Assembly (NCBI RefSeq): GCF_001913705.1
Contig: NZ_MKQD01000051.1
Location: 1 to 56,748, forward strand
Source of the DNA: Thalassotalea sp. PP2-459
GTDB taxonomy: Bacteria > Pseudomonadota > Gammaproteobacteria > Enterobacterales > Alteromonadaceae
Length of the DNA: 56,748 bases
Direction of reading: 5' to 3'
The position numbers were made by a program, and so were the translations under genes. Below the pieces are notes generated by a model. The model had not been told where the DNA came from, made no database searches, and saw only the letters and a list, made by a program, of their open reading frames with translations. This document shows, in pieces, positions 9,188 through 18,715 of this stretch. Numbering within the stretch: the stretch's first letter is position 1; each line of letters starts with the position of its first letter.

Positions 9188-10744
9188 TTAAGCAAGCTTA
9201 TCACTAGCAATATGATAGTCTGGATCTTCAATCACATTAACTTCTACCAAATCACCTGCTTTTTCTAACAACTCTAAGCATTCATTGCTTAAATGTTTCA
9301 AGTGCATTTTTTTACCTTGTGCAATATAACGCTCTGCAAGTGTATCTATCGCTTCAATGGCTGAATGATCTGCAACACGAGAGTTTTTAAACTCTACAAT
9401 GACATCATCACTATCTTTTTCAATCTCAAACTGTTCCAAAAAGCTTGATACTGAACCGAAAAACAGTGGTCCGTTAACTTCGTAAACGGTAGAGCCTTGA
9501 TCATTTACAAAACGTTCAACAATAACATGTTTTGCATGTTCCCAAGCAAATACTAATGCTGAAACAATAACACCAACAACCACAGCTACAGCCAGGTCAG
9601 TGGCAACGGTAACCCCTGAAACTAACACAATGACAAATGCATCAGCTTTTGGTACTTTGCGCATAATACGAAAGCTTGACCATTCAAAGGTACCAATCAC
9701 CACAATAAACATAACCCCTACCAGCGCCGCCAGTGGTATTTGTTCGATTAGGTCTGATGCAAACAAGATAAAGCAAAGCAATCCAAGTGCAGCAGCAATG
9801 CCTGACGCACGACCACGGCCACCTGAATTCACATTAATCATTGATTGACCAATCATGGCACACCCCCCCATACCACCAAAAAAGCCGTTAACGGTATTAG
9901 ACATGCCTTGAGCAACACATTCTTTATTGCCGCGACCGCGAGTACCGGTTAACTCATCAATTAGCGTTAATGTTAACAATGATTCGATTAAGCCAATAGC
10001 AGCAAGCACTAACGCAAAAGGAAAAATAATGCGTAGTGTTTCAAAATTAAACGGGACTTGAGGAATAGCAAACGTTGGCAAGCCTCCAGCAATAGAAGCT
10101 GCTGGATCATTTGTCATATCACGTAAATAATCTACCACAGTACGAGCATCTAAATCTAAGCTTTGCGCTAATACTGTAACCACGATAATCGCAACTAAGG
10201 AAGAAGGAACCGCTTTAGTTAATTTCGGTAAGAAATGTATAATACCCATGGTAAGTACGATTAAGCCAATCATGGTTGCTAATTGATTGCCTTGCATCCA
10301 TACGAAGATGCCGTCACTGTTAGCGACTTTAAATTGGCCTAACTGAGCTAAGAAAATAACGATAGCTAAACCGTTTACAAAACCCAACATAACAGGATGT
10401 GGTACTAATCGTATGAACTTACCCAGCCTAAATATACCCGCGAGTATTTGTAAAATACCGGTTAACACCACACAGGCAAATAAATACTCAACCCCGTGAA
10501 GCGCAACAAGGCTGACCATAACAACAGCCATTGCACCGGTAGCACCTGAAATCATACCTGGACGTCCGCCAAAAATTGACGTAATTAAGCCAACCATGAA
10601 GGCTGCATATAAACCGACTAATGGATCCACACCCGCAACAAATGCAAATGCTACTGCTTCTGGCACTAAAGCTAAGGCAACAGTTAAACCAGATAAGACA
10701 TCATTTTTTAAATTGCCAACTTTGCTGGCTTTTAGTTCAAACAT
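9188..10744 (-). CDS. SulP family inorganic anion transporter with STAS domain
   Basis: An inner-membrane anion transporter of 518 residues, the normal SulP length. The first helices carry the family signature ([12 protein letters not shown], then [10 protein letters not shown]). About 12-14 hydrophobic segments run to residue 400. A cytoplasmic STAS domain (about 415-510) contains [20 protein letters not shown], where the conserved Ser of STAS loops is replaced by a similar small segment. Substrates of the family include sulfate, bicarbonate and dicarboxylates, and sequence alone does not choose. No carbonic anhydrase or sulfur gene is adjacent. Confidence 0.92.
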   Translation of the reverse strand: MFELKASKVGNLKNDVLSGLTVALALVPEAVAFAFVAGVDPLVGLYAAFMVGLITSIFGGRPGMISGATGAMAVVMVSLVALHGVEYLFACVVLTGILQILAGIFRLGKFIRLVPHPVMLGFVNGLAIVIFLAQLGQFKVANSDGIFVWMQGNQLATMIGLIVLTMGIIHFLPKLTKAVPSSLVAIIVVTVLAQSLDLDARTVVDYLRDMTNDPAASIAGGLPTFAIPQVPFNFETLRIIFPFALVLAAIGLIESLLTLTLIDELTGTRGRGNKECVAQGMSNTVNGFFGGMGGCAMIGQSMINVNSGGRGRASGIAAALGLLCFILFASDLIEQIPLAALVGVMFIVVIGTFEWSSFRIMRKVPKADAFVIVLVSGVTVATDLAVAVVVGVIVSALVFAWEHAKHVIVERFVNDQGSTVYEVNGPLFFGSVSSFLEQFEIEKDSDDVIVEFKNSRVADHSAIEAIDTLAERYIAQGKKMHLKHLSNECLELLEKAGDLVEVNVIEDPDYHIASDKLA

Positions 10745-10900
10745 GAGTTTCCCGTGTTTTGTAGGCTATGCCAAAAAATCGGCAGATAAAATATTTAAGA
10801 GTCGCTTACTATCTATAAAGCTTAGAAGAAAAGTATGAAAACAAGATGATAAGCGTTAAAAAGCGCGGGAATACTATAGACTCGAAGGGAAAAAGTCAAT

Positions 10901-10935
10901 AAATGCTGATTTTTCAACCGTCAAAATCAGCATTT
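10901..10935 (-). terminator. Strong hairpin terminator downstream of the GntR gene
   Basis: A perfect 13-bp stem (10901-10913 with 10923-10935) and 9-nt loop lie 27 bp after the regulator stop. A T-rich tail (TTTATTTTATT) is present on the plus strand and a weaker one on the minus strand. It insulates the regulator from the SulP promoter. Confidence 0.75.
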
Positions 10936-10961
10936 ATTTTATTGATTTTAAATAGAAAACT

Positions 10962-11624
10962 TTAGCCATTTTCACGTTGCAATAAAAATTCTTTAATTTC
11001 ATCACGCGAGCCTAAAATATGTTGTTTCATTAATACCATAGCTTTTTCAATATCGCCTGATTTACATAACGCAAGTAATTCGTTATGTTCTGATTCTGCT
11101 TTGGAAATACCTCCCGCCCAAAGTAAATGCATGCGAATATAACGATCAGCATTTTTATTCAGCATATTCACAAGTTCTTGTGTTTGTGGTCGATTAGCGC
11201 CTGAATATAAACAGTTGTGATAGTCAGAGTTTAATTCACTCCAAGTATTTGCTGCATTCTCTTTGCCAAGGGCTTTATCTAATTTCCCAAGTAGAAGGGT
11301 TGCATGCTCTAATGTTTCTTCACTCAAGTTAGGGATTGAAGCAGCCAATAGTTCACACTCTAACATAGCTCGTAATTCGAATAGCTCATCTACCTGTTCA
11401 ATGTTTAACTCTGTCGCAGTCGCGCCTTTGTGCGGCTCAAACGCAACAAGTCCTTCAGCTTCTAATTGCAATAAAGCTTCCCTGACAGGAATTCGACTAA
11501 CATTTAATTCTTCAGCTAAAGCAGCTTGACGTAATGGTTGGCCAGCCTTAATTTCACCATTAAGAATTTTCTCCCTTAAGGTCTCAACAACCAATTGGGT
11601 TCGTGTTTTGTAAACTATGCTCAT
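10962..11624 (-). CDS. GntR family transcriptional regulator, FCD (FadR) subfamily
   Basis: Predicted regulator of the adjacent hydroxyproline genes. The start is taken at ATG 11624 (MSIVYKTRTQ), preceded by TAGGA; an upstream in-frame ATG at 11663 lacks a ribosome-binding site. The protein has 220 residues. A winged helix (about 5-70) contains LRQAALAEELNVSRIPVREA. An all-helical FCD ligand domain (about 80-205) has the usual Asp/His metal ligands (DYHNCLY, then HNELLAL). A strong terminator separates it from the upstream dehydrogenase gene, so it has its own promoter within about 50 bp. FCD regulators usually bind short palindromes; a shared TGTATACA site at 14598-14609 and 19714-19721 is the candidate. 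Confidence 0.9.
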   Translation of the reverse strand: MSIVYKTRTQLVVETLREKILNGEIKAGQPLRQAALAEELNVSRIPVREALLQLEAEGLVAFEPHKGATATELNIEQVDELFELRAMLECELLAASIPNLSEETLEHATLLLGKLDKALGKENAANTWSELNSDYHNCLYSGANRPQTQELVNMLNKNADRYIRMHLLWAGGISKAESEHNELLALCKSGDIEKAMVLMKQHILGSRDEIKEFLLQRENG

Positions 11625-11673
11625 AAACGTTTTCCTACTTAAGATGGTGTCCATTATAAGCATTTGTGTATTA

Positions 11674-11708
11674 AAAAAAAGGAGCTAATGAAATTAGCTC
11701 CTTTTTTT
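11674..11708 (-). terminator. Rho-independent terminator of the dehydrogenase operon
   Basis: GGAGCTAAT (11681-11689) pairs with ATTAGCTCC (11693-11701) around a 3-nt loop, flanked by an A run and a T run. It functions in either direction and lies 12 bp after the leftward dehydrogenase stop. Confidence 0.9.
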
Positions 11709-11719
11709 ATCTAAATTTA

Positions 11720-13243
11720 TCAACTTTTTAACGGTTCAGGCAGTAATTCCTGTGGCATATTTTGATAACAAATTGGTCGTTGAAAACGTTTAATCGCTTC
11801 ACTACCAACAGAAGTTGCTCTAATATCTGTTGACGCTGGGAATGGCCCACCATGGTTCATTGAGGCACATACTTCAACACCTGTTGGCATTTGGTTGTAT
11901 ATTAAGCGCCCTACTTTATGTACAAGTAATCTAGCAAGAGATTGACTTTGTGCTAAATCATCATCTACGGCATGAATGCTCGCAGTTAAATTACCTTTTA
12001 ATAATCGTGAAAATTCATACATTTCGTCAAGCGTTTTCACCCGAACCATTAATGCAGATGATCCAAAAACTTCTTCACTTAACATTTCAGTATTTTTAAA
12101 CGTAGCGAAATCTGTTTGAAATAGAGCCGCAGAGCAATGATGTTCGGCCCCCGCTTTACCTTGTGCTAGAAGTGAAACATTAGGTAATTTTTGCCACTGT
12201 GCAACTGTATTTTGATAATTACCAGCAATCGCAGGTGTCAACATGATACCAGCTTCAGTATTAGCAACAGCTTCAGCCGCTGCTGCTTCAAATTCCTGAC
12301 TACCTTCCCCTTCAACATACACCCAAATTCCAGGACTCGTGCAAAATTGCCCTTGTCCCATCATTAAAGAAGCAACAAGTGCTTGCGCCGTTGAGGTAGC
12401 TTCAGCTTTCAACTTATTAGGCATAATAAATTGCGGGTTGATACTACCTAACTCACCATAAAAAGGAATAGGTTCTTCGCGTTCGTTAATTTGTTTTTGC
12501 AAGATCATACCAACACGTTCTGAGCCAGTAAAACCTACCGCTTTAACCAATGGATGTGTTACTACTTGACTTGCGATTGCGTAACTCTTCCCTTGTAGTA
12601 AAGAAAAAATACCAGGATGAAGTTGGCACTTAGCAATTGCACGGCTAATCGCTTGCGCGACTAATTCAGCAGTTCCTGGATGCGCAGCATGCGCTTTCAT
12701 TACGACAGGACAGCCGGCAGCTAATGCTGAGGCAGTATCTCCACCAGCTGTTGAAAATGCTAACGGAAAATTACTTGCAGCAAACACACCAACAACCCCT
12801 AATGGTAAATACCCTAAACGCGTATCAGGTTTAGGTAATGGTTGTCTATTATCATCAGCTAAATCGATCACGGCCTGGTATTCACCTGATTCAAGTAAAT
12901 CCGCGAATAAACCTAATTGACCTACGGTTCTACCTCGTTCACCCTGAATTCTCATCGAAGGTAAACCTGTTTCGGCGCACGCCATGTCAACTAATTCATC
13001 ACCAAGCGCTAAAATTTCGTCGCCTATTGTTCGTAAAAAGTTAGCGCGTTGTAATGCAGGTAATAAATGATAGCTTTCAAACGCTTGATTAGCTTGTTGT
13101 ATTGCTGTTTCAACTTCTTGTTCAGTTGCGTCTGCAAAGGTAGTTTGCATCGGCTTATTTTCAGCCGCATGAATGGCTGTAAAACCGCCTAAAGTATCAC
13201 CAGACCATTCTCCGGCAATTAAATTTTTTCCTGAAATAGACAT
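11720..13243 (-). CDS. Alpha-ketoglutaric semialdehyde (2,5-dioxovalerate) dehydrogenase
   Basis: A 507-residue aldehyde dehydrogenase of the subgroup that oxidises 2,5-dioxopentanoate to 2-oxoglutarate, the last step of 4-hydroxyproline breakdown. Catalytic Cys is C301 (GQGQFCTSPG) and general base E264 (FYGELGSINP). Cofactor-binding GFTGSERVG starts at about residue 237. The divergent N-terminus (SGKNLIAGEW) and the ASNFPLAFSTAGGDT segment are typical of this subgroup. It lies 49 bp after the 4-hydroxyproline epimerase gene with no terminator between, so the two form one operon. Substrate choice rests on subgroup resemblance plus context. Confidence 0.9.
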   Translation of the reverse strand: MSISGKNLIAGEWSGDTLGGFTAIHAAENKPMQTTFADATEQEVETAIQQANQAFESYHLLPALQRANFLRTIGDEILALGDELVDMACAETGLPSMRIQGERGRTVGQLGLFADLLESGEYQAVIDLADDNRQPLPKPDTRLGYLPLGVVGVFAASNFPLAFSTAGGDTASALAAGCPVVMKAHAAHPGTAELVAQAISRAIAKCQLHPGIFSLLQGKSYAIASQVVTHPLVKAVGFTGSERVGMILQKQINEREEPIPFYGELGSINPQFIMPNKLKAEATSTAQALVASLMMGQGQFCTSPGIWVYVEGEGSQEFEAAAAEAVANTEAGIMLTPAIAGNYQNTVAQWQKLPNVSLLAQGKAGAEHHCSAALFQTDFATFKNTEMLSEEVFGSSALMVRVKTLDEMYEFSRLLKGNLTASIHAVDDDLAQSQSLARLLVHKVGRLIYNQMPTGVEVCASMNHGGPFPASTDIRATSVGSEAIKRFQRPICYQNMPQELLPEPLKS

Positions 13244-13292
13244 TTTGCCTCACTTTCGTTTCGTTGTGATTACTTTATTTAAATCAATTATC

Positions 13293-14306
13293 TTATTTAA
13301 CTGTAAAACCAAATGCATAAGGATCATCATCATCAATGGTGATACAGTTCTTACCAAATACTTTTGCCCAACCTTGAATACTTGGCTTAATAGCGAGTAT
13401 TTCTTCATTAGCAATATTAAGGGTGACGGTATCTTCAATACGCCCAACAAATTGACTCCCTATATAGCTTTCATGAGTGAAGCTATCTCCTACTTTAAGC
13501 AAGCCCTTAGCAAATAATTGTGCCATACGGGCACTTGTACCAGTACCGCAAGGTGAACGATCAATTGCTTTATCTCCATAGAAAACTGCATTAGCGCCGT
13601 TTGAGCTTTCATGTTTTGGTGTGCCTGTCCAAAGGACATGACTAATACCGTTTACGGTAGGGTCTTCTGGGTGTTCACAGATTAATACTTCGCTAGCAAC
13701 TTGGCGTACAATTGGGCTCCAACGTAATATATCTGCTGCACTCCAGTGTTCAATCCCAGGAAAGTTCTCTTGCGGTTCCACGATTACGTAATAATTGCCG
13801 CCATAAGAAACATCAACAATTATTGTACCTAACTCAGGAATATCTAAAGCAATATTCTGATGGGCTAAATAAGCAGCAACATTGTAAATTTTTACAAATT
13901 CTACCTTATTGCCTTGCATACTGTATTCAACATTTACTTGCCCTGCTGGTACATCAATGATCAATTTCCCAGGAGTTTTTGGGGTCAATAAACCAGCTTC
14001 TAGCGCGGTTGTGACAGTACCAATAGTCCCGTGACCACACATAGGTAAACAGCCAGATGTTTCAATAAACAAAATTGAGGCATCAGCATTATTACTACAA
14101 GGGGGGTATAGAAAAGCACCGGACATCATGTCATGACCACGCGGTTCAAACATTAACCCTCGTCGTATCCAATCATATTGAGCTAAAAAGCTTTGTCGTT
14201 TTTCACTCATTGATTTTCCAGCTAGCTCTGGGTGTCCGCTTGTTACTAGACGCACTGGGTTACCGCACGTATGTGCATCAATACAAAAAAATGTGCCTTT
14301 GTTCAT
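13293..14306 (-). CDS. lhpA: 4-hydroxyproline 2-epimerase (proline racemase family)
   Basis: Interconverts trans-4-hydroxy-L-proline and cis-4-hydroxy-D-proline, the first step of hydroxyproline catabolism. The 337 residues have both catalytic cysteines of true racemases/epimerases: C90 in PMCGHGTIG and C253 in RSPCGTGTSA. These act as the acid/base pair. MFEPRGHDMMSGAF is a family signature. A TTAGGAC ribosome-binding site precedes the ATG by about 5 nt. It is first gene of the leftward epimerase-dehydrogenase operon and diverges from a paralogue that lacks the second Cys. Proline racemase is the alternative; the neighbouring catabolic genes favour hydroxyproline. Confidence 0.9.
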   Translation of the reverse strand: MNKGTFFCIDAHTCGNPVRLVTSGHPELAGKSMSEKRQSFLAQYDWIRRGLMFEPRGHDMMSGAFLYPPCSNNADASILFIETSGCLPMCGHGTIGTVTTALEAGLLTPKTPGKLIIDVPAGQVNVEYSMQGNKVEFVKIYNVAAYLAHQNIALDIPELGTIIVDVSYGGNYYVIVEPQENFPGIEHWSAADILRWSPIVRQVASEVLICEHPEDPTVNGISHVLWTGTPKHESSNGANAVFYGDKAIDRSPCGTGTSARMAQLFAKGLLKVGDSFTHESYIGSQFVGRIEDTVTLNIANEEILAIKPSIQGWAKVFGKNCITIDDDDPYAFGFTVK

Positions 14307-14597
14307 TTAAGTCCTAAAATCATTAACTAACATTTCAGCGAGGTTAAATTCGCTATTAACAATACTTCATCGGTAATAATTTTCACTACTGTAACCAAGG
14401 CGATAATACCGTCACCCATCTTTGATAATAGAATCTACTATTGTTTTCGTTGCCGAAAAGGTTAATTGGAAAGTCTTCCCTATAATGTCTTGTGACTGCA
14501 GAGTAACCACCACGCCAATTAGTTTTCGTCATCTATTTTTACCACATAATGAAAAGGAACTAGCTTTTGTTATTAATTGCTAGAATCAACATGGAAT

Positions 14598-14609
14598 ATT
14601 GTATACAAT
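14598..14609. promoter_or_regulatory. Candidate GntR operator, perfect palindrome ATTGTATACAAT
   Basis: A 12-bp perfect palindrome sits 54 bp before the dehydratase start and overlaps the -35 position of the predicted promoter. FCD-type GntR regulators commonly bind palindromes of this size and composition, and one such gene lies in the cluster. The 8-bp core recurs in the other divergent region at 19714-19721. The regulator-site assignment is inference. Confidence 0.55.
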
Positions 14610-14626
14610 TATTTCATCTAGACAAG

Positions 14627-14632
14627 TATAAT
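14627..14632 (+). promoter_or_regulatory. Predicted -10 box (TATAAT) of the trans-3-hydroxyproline dehydratase operon
   Basis: A consensus TATAAT lies 30 bp before the ATG. A weak -35 match (TACAAT, 14604-14609) lies 17 bp upstream, inside the palindrome, as expected for a repressed or activator-dependent promoter. Confidence 0.5.
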
Positions 14633-14662
14633 ATATAAAATTTTTTAATTTGAGCGTGAAAA

Positions 14663-15691
14663 ATGCAGTTTAATCTTAACAAATTAACAGGTTATCAATC
14701 AGTAAAAACGATTGATATGCACACTGAGGGGGAGCCTCTAAGGATTATTCTAGCTGGGTATCCAGAGATCATAGGCGATACAATTTTAGCTAAACGTCAA
14801 TATGTTACTCAGCACTTAGATCATTTACGTAAGTTTCTGATGTATGAACCAAGAGGGCACGCTGACATGTACGGCGCTTTAATTACCACTCCTTGTACAC
14901 CTAATGCAGATTTCGGAATTTTATTCATGCACAATGAGGGTTACTCAAGTATGTGTGGTCACGGCATTCTAGCTGTAGCCTCTCTAGCTGTTGAAACCCA
15001 AGCAATCGAATTAAACAAAAATAAGGGCTATATTGGCATTGATACACCAGCAGGATTAATAAAAGCTTACGTCAAAGAACATGAAAAAACGACGCAAATC
15101 AGCTTTGATAATGTACCCGCTTTTGTTGAGGTTACTAATCAAACAATTTTTGTTGAAGGTATCGGTAATGTCAGTTTTGATATTGCCTATGGTGGTGCAT
15201 ATTATGTGTTTGTAGATGCTGATAAAATTTCTGTTTCATGTACACCAGAAAACCAACTTCAGTTGATCAACTTAGGGCGCACCATTAAAAATCTAGTCGC
15301 CAAACAATACCAAGTTAAGCACCCTGTTGAACAAGATCTGAGCTTTATTTACGGTACCATTTTTTATTCTAATAAAACCACAGATGCTAAATCACACTCT
15401 CGACATGTATGCATCTTTGCCGATGGTGAAGTCGATCGTTCTCCAACTGGCACTGGTGTTTCTGCAAGAATCGCTTTACTTAATCATCAACAATTAGTCG
15501 AATTAGGTACACCCATTACGATTGAGAGTATCGTAAGTAGCAAAATGACTGTTAGTGCGACACAATCTCTTGATTACCACGATATTCAAGCAGTGATCCC
15601 TCGTGTCAGTGGCCGATCTTACATCACGGGAATTCACGAATTCCTACTAAATCAGCAAGATATTTTCCCGCAAGGCTTCTTATTAAGGTAA
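14663..15691 (+). CDS. Trans-3-hydroxy-L-proline dehydratase (proline racemase family)
   Basis: Predicted to dehydrate trans-3-hydroxy-L-proline to delta1-pyrroline-2-carboxylate (EC 4.2.1.77). The 342-residue protein keeps the first catalytic Cys (C98 in SSMCGHGIL). It has Thr at the second position (T262 in RSPTGTGVSA), the Cys/Thr pair that distinguishes this dehydratase from racemases and epimerases. MYEPRGHADMYGAL is the family signature. It diverges from the Cys/Cys epimerase at 13293-14306 and is followed after 4 bp by a D-amino-acid dehydrogenase gene, so these two are co-transcribed. The product would be reduced to proline by the enzyme at 18716-19672. Confidence 0.9.
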   Translation: MQFNLNKLTGYQSVKTIDMHTEGEPLRIILAGYPEIIGDTILAKRQYVTQHLDHLRKFLMYEPRGHADMYGALITTPCTPNADFGILFMHNEGYSSMCGHGILAVASLAVETQAIELNKNKGYIGIDTPAGLIKAYVKEHEKTTQISFDNVPAFVEVTNQTIFVEGIGNVSFDIAYGGAYYVFVDADKISVSCTPENQLQLINLGRTIKNLVAKQYQVKHPVEQDLSFIYGTIFYSNKTTDAKSHSRHVCIFADGEVDRSPTGTGVSARIALLNHQQLVELGTPITIESIVSSKMTVSATQSLDYHDIQAVIPRVSGRSYITGIHEFLLNQQDIFPQGFLLR

Positions 15692-15695
15692 AGAG

Positions 15696-16955
15696 ATGAC
15701 AACAAATAACACCAAACAAGTCGCCATAATTGGTGCGGGGATTATAGGAATAAACTGCGCTATTGCACTGCAAAAGCGTGGCTATGAAGTAACAGTATTT
15801 GATCATCGCCCTGTAGGCGAAGGGTGTTCAAAAGCCAATGCTGGGCATTTTGCTACCGAACAAGTATTCCCTCTTGCTGAATTTAGTTTACTCGGACAGT
15901 TACCTTACATGTTGTTAAACCCGTTAGGACCTGTGGCAATTTCAATGCGATATTTCCCTAAAGCAATACCTTGGTTTTGCCAGTTTATAGCTAATATGCG
16001 TAAATCAAAACGTGAAGAAAACACTAAAGCTTTGCGTTCATTAAATGAACGAGCAATTGCAAGCTATCAATCACTGTTACAAGAAGCAAAAGCCAGCGAT
16101 TTATTTATAAATCAAGGCAGCTTATTGGTTTTTGAGAACACACCTCTAGAGCAAATTAAGCAACAACAAAAACGCTATTTAGCGCAAGATGTCAAAGTTG
16201 AGCTATTAAATAAAGCTCAATTAAAGCAACTTGAACCCAACATTTCAGATAACATAAATTATGCGTTACATTTTACAGAGGTTGCACATACTTGTAATCC
16301 TCTAGCATTAACTCAAGCACTAGCAAAATATGCATGCTCTATAGGTGTTAAACTATGCCAGGAAGAAGTGAGTGCAGTAAATCATTATGATCAAGGAATA
16401 AACCTTGTGACGGCGCATCAAACTCATTGTTTCGACAAGCTTGTATTAGCTACCGGCGCTTGGTCGAAAAAACTTACCAGCGCATTAGGCTATCGCCTAC
16501 CAATCGAAAGTGAGAGAGGCTATAGCTTAGATTTACCAAAAAACACAGCAAATACTTTTACGCGGCCCATAGCCTCTGCAGAAAGAAAGTTCATTATCAC
16601 CCCAATGCGTGATGGTTTGCGCTTAGCAGGCACGGCTGAATTTGCGGGTCTAACTAAACCAATGAATGTAAAACGAGTAGAAATGCTCTATAACAATGCA
16701 AGTTATATTATTAAAGATATAATCAAACGAAAAGCCGTTAGCTCAGAAGGATGGGTAGGTTGTAGGCCCTCATTACCAGATTCATTACCTGTGATTGGCA
16801 AAGCGCCTAAGCACGAAAATATTATTTTGGCTTTAGGTCATCAGCATTTAGGCCTTACGTTAGGCGCTATTACCGGAACATTAGTGGGTCAAATTATTGA
16901 TAACGACAAAACTGAGGTTGATATCAGGCCATTTTGCATCAGTCGGTTTAATTAA
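15696..16955 (+). CDS. FAD-dependent D-amino-acid dehydrogenase, probable D-hydroxyproline dehydrogenase
   Basis: A 419-residue DadA-like flavoprotein of the DAO fold. An N-terminal Rossmann site has GAGIIG at 13-18 followed by an FDHRP segment that binds the ADP ribose. SKANAGHFATEQ resembles the SxxNAG flavin loop of DadA. The C-terminus has VGCRPSLPDSLPVIG and an LGHQHLGLT segment. By context it oxidises cis-4-hydroxy-D-proline, made by the epimerase, to pyrroline-4-hydroxy-2-carboxylate, passing electrons to the respiratory chain. The ribosome-binding site overlaps the stop of the upstream gene. General D-amino-acid oxidation is the alternative. Confidence 0.88.
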   Translation: MTTNNTKQVAIIGAGIIGINCAIALQKRGYEVTVFDHRPVGEGCSKANAGHFATEQVFPLAEFSLLGQLPYMLLNPLGPVAISMRYFPKAIPWFCQFIANMRKSKREENTKALRSLNERAIASYQSLLQEAKASDLFINQGSLLVFENTPLEQIKQQQKRYLAQDVKVELLNKAQLKQLEPNISDNINYALHFTEVAHTCNPLALTQALAKYACSIGVKLCQEEVSAVNHYDQGINLVTAHQTHCFDKLVLATGAWSKKLTSALGYRLPIESERGYSLDLPKNTANTFTRPIASAERKFIITPMRDGLRLAGTAEFAGLTKPMNVKRVEMLYNNASYIIKDIIKRKAVSSEGWVGCRPSLPDSLPVIGKAPKHENIILALGHQHLGLTLGAITGTLVGQIIDNDKTEVDIRPFCISRFN

Positions 16956-17017
16956 CAGAAATAAGAGCTATTGATTGTTACGCATGTTTCAAGCTTAGCT
17001 TTTATCTTCATATTCAT

Positions 17018-18583
17018 TTATGCGATGTAAGCTTTTTCGGCAATAGGTACTTTTACTTGAAAGCCACAGCCTTGCTCTGTAGATAAACAAGTAATTGTGC
17101 CCCCCAATTTTACGGTGACTAAATTATACACAATGTTCATTCCTAAGCCTGAACCACCTTGCCCACGCTTGGTGGTAACAAACGGATCAAAAATGCGTTT
17201 GCGAATATCAGCAGACAGACCTTTGCCATCATCACGGTAAAGTAAGGTTAAAAAGCCATTTTTATTAGTGAATTCGATCCAAATTTCACCTTTATCTCTG
17301 TCTTCAAAACCATGGATATGAGAGTTTGTTAAAAAATTAGTTAATATTTGATTCCAGGCACTAGGGTAAGTTACAAGATTTAATTGTTCATCAACTGATA
17401 AATTAATCGTATAGTGTTTACGTTTGAATAACGTTTTAACGGTATTAACAACATCATTCACGTGCTGCGCTAAATTAATATTAATTTCTGGATCTGTGTG
17501 CTGTTCAACAGCTACAGATTTAAAACCTCTGATTAATTCAACGGCTTTATTTAAACTACGCTCAATAATTTCTTGGTATTCTACCAACAATGACAAGGTA
17601 TTGGTTAATTGCGCTTTTGTTAAATTTTCACTTTCAACTGCGCTATTAAGTTCGATAACCTTTTCCTTTAATGCAGAAATAGACGTAACACAGATACCTA
17701 AAGGGGTGTTAACTTCATGGGCAACCCCCGCAACAAGTTGGCCTAATGACGCCATTTTCTCTGATTGAACCAACTGATCTTTTGCTAATGTTAAATCATC
17801 TAATGACTGCTGTAATTGCTGATTACTTGCTGCAAGTTTAGCAGTACGATCATACACCTTAATTTCTAACTCGCCATTTAACTTGATTAACGCATTTTCA
17901 GCTTCTTCAAGTTTCACAATGTCATTTTTCAATGCGATACGCATATTATTAATAGCGTCAGCTAAGTCATCAAGCTCGTCAGTGTGTTCATTTCTATGTT
18001 GTAATACCAATGGTGTGTCTAGGGTATCCGTACTAATTTTCTGGGAATAAGAAGTAATATGATAAATATGACGGGTAACCACCCAATGAACTATAAACAT
18101 GATAAAGAACGCGACGATAAAGGTTTTTATCGATTCAGACATCACAATAAAACCCGCTTGCTCTCGAATATTTAGATATATATCTTCGTAATCAGATACG
18201 ATCTTTATCACCCCAAGATCGTTCTCGCCATAAAAGATAGGATATTCAACCGTTTTCATCGCTTCAACTTGCGCATCGCCATGCTGATATACTTTGCCAA
18301 AACCCGTAGTTATCTCAACAAATTTCACATTCGGTAAATTAACAATCCCTTGAATTTGTTGTTTCACAAGAGGCGCATTAAAATCCCATAGACTAGTAGA
18401 TATTGATTTAATATAGCTAGATTCAATATTGTCCATTTGTTGATTCAAACGAACAATATCTTTTTGAAAAGCGGAGTACAGCTGTATAGAAATTGACACC
18501 AAAGACAATAATGAGCTGCATAATAGTATATAAATTAATACCCTACGACTTAATTTATTATTAAAAGAAACTGTCGAACTCAT
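17018..18583 (-). CDS. Membrane sensor histidine kinase (HAMP)
   Basis: 521 residues. TM1 is at about 14-34, a periplasmic sensor at about 35-150, TM2 at about 151-170, HAMP at about 172-225 and a coiled coil at about 225-275. HisKA has H289 in VAGVAHEVNTPLG. HATPase has NFLTNSHIHGF, DDGKGLS and TTKRGQGGSGLG. The transmitter half is very like that of the kinase at 7284-8717. No response regulator adjoins it. It interrupts the hydroxyproline cluster, between the D-amino-acid dehydrogenase and the reductase, so it may sense something related or simply be an insertion. The ligand is unknown. Confidence 0.9.
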   Translation of the reverse strand: MSSTVSFNNKLSRRVLIYILLCSSLLSLVSISIQLYSAFQKDIVRLNQQMDNIESSYIKSISTSLWDFNAPLVKQQIQGIVNLPNVKFVEITTGFGKVYQHGDAQVEAMKTVEYPIFYGENDLGVIKIVSDYEDIYLNIREQAGFIVMSESIKTFIVAFFIMFIVHWVVTRHIYHITSYSQKISTDTLDTPLVLQHRNEHTDELDDLADAINNMRIALKNDIVKLEEAENALIKLNGELEIKVYDRTAKLAASNQQLQQSLDDLTLAKDQLVQSEKMASLGQLVAGVAHEVNTPLGICVTSISALKEKVIELNSAVESENLTKAQLTNTLSLLVEYQEIIERSLNKAVELIRGFKSVAVEQHTDPEININLAQHVNDVVNTVKTLFKRKHYTINLSVDEQLNLVTYPSAWNQILTNFLTNSHIHGFEDRDKGEIWIEFTNKNGFLTLLYRDDGKGLSADIRKRIFDPFVTTKRGQGGSGLGMNIVYNLVTVKLGGTITCLSTEQGCGFQVKVPIAEKAYIA

Positions 18584-18715
18584 TAAAAATTAGCTTATAT
18601 CCATCAGCGATAGTCTAATTAAAAGCAGCTAGATGACGAAAGTCAACAAATACTCCTTTATATTACAAACTGTTAACATTGTTAATTAACTTCGTTGATG
18701 CACTCGTCTCTAATA

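Larger units (their letters stand above)
14307..14662. other. Divergent control region of the hydroxyproline genes
   Basis: 356 bp between the leftward epimerase operon and the rightward dehydratase operon, with no ORF. The notable content is the palindrome at 14598-14609 and the TATAAT box at 14627, both close to the rightward gene. Confidence 0.6.
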
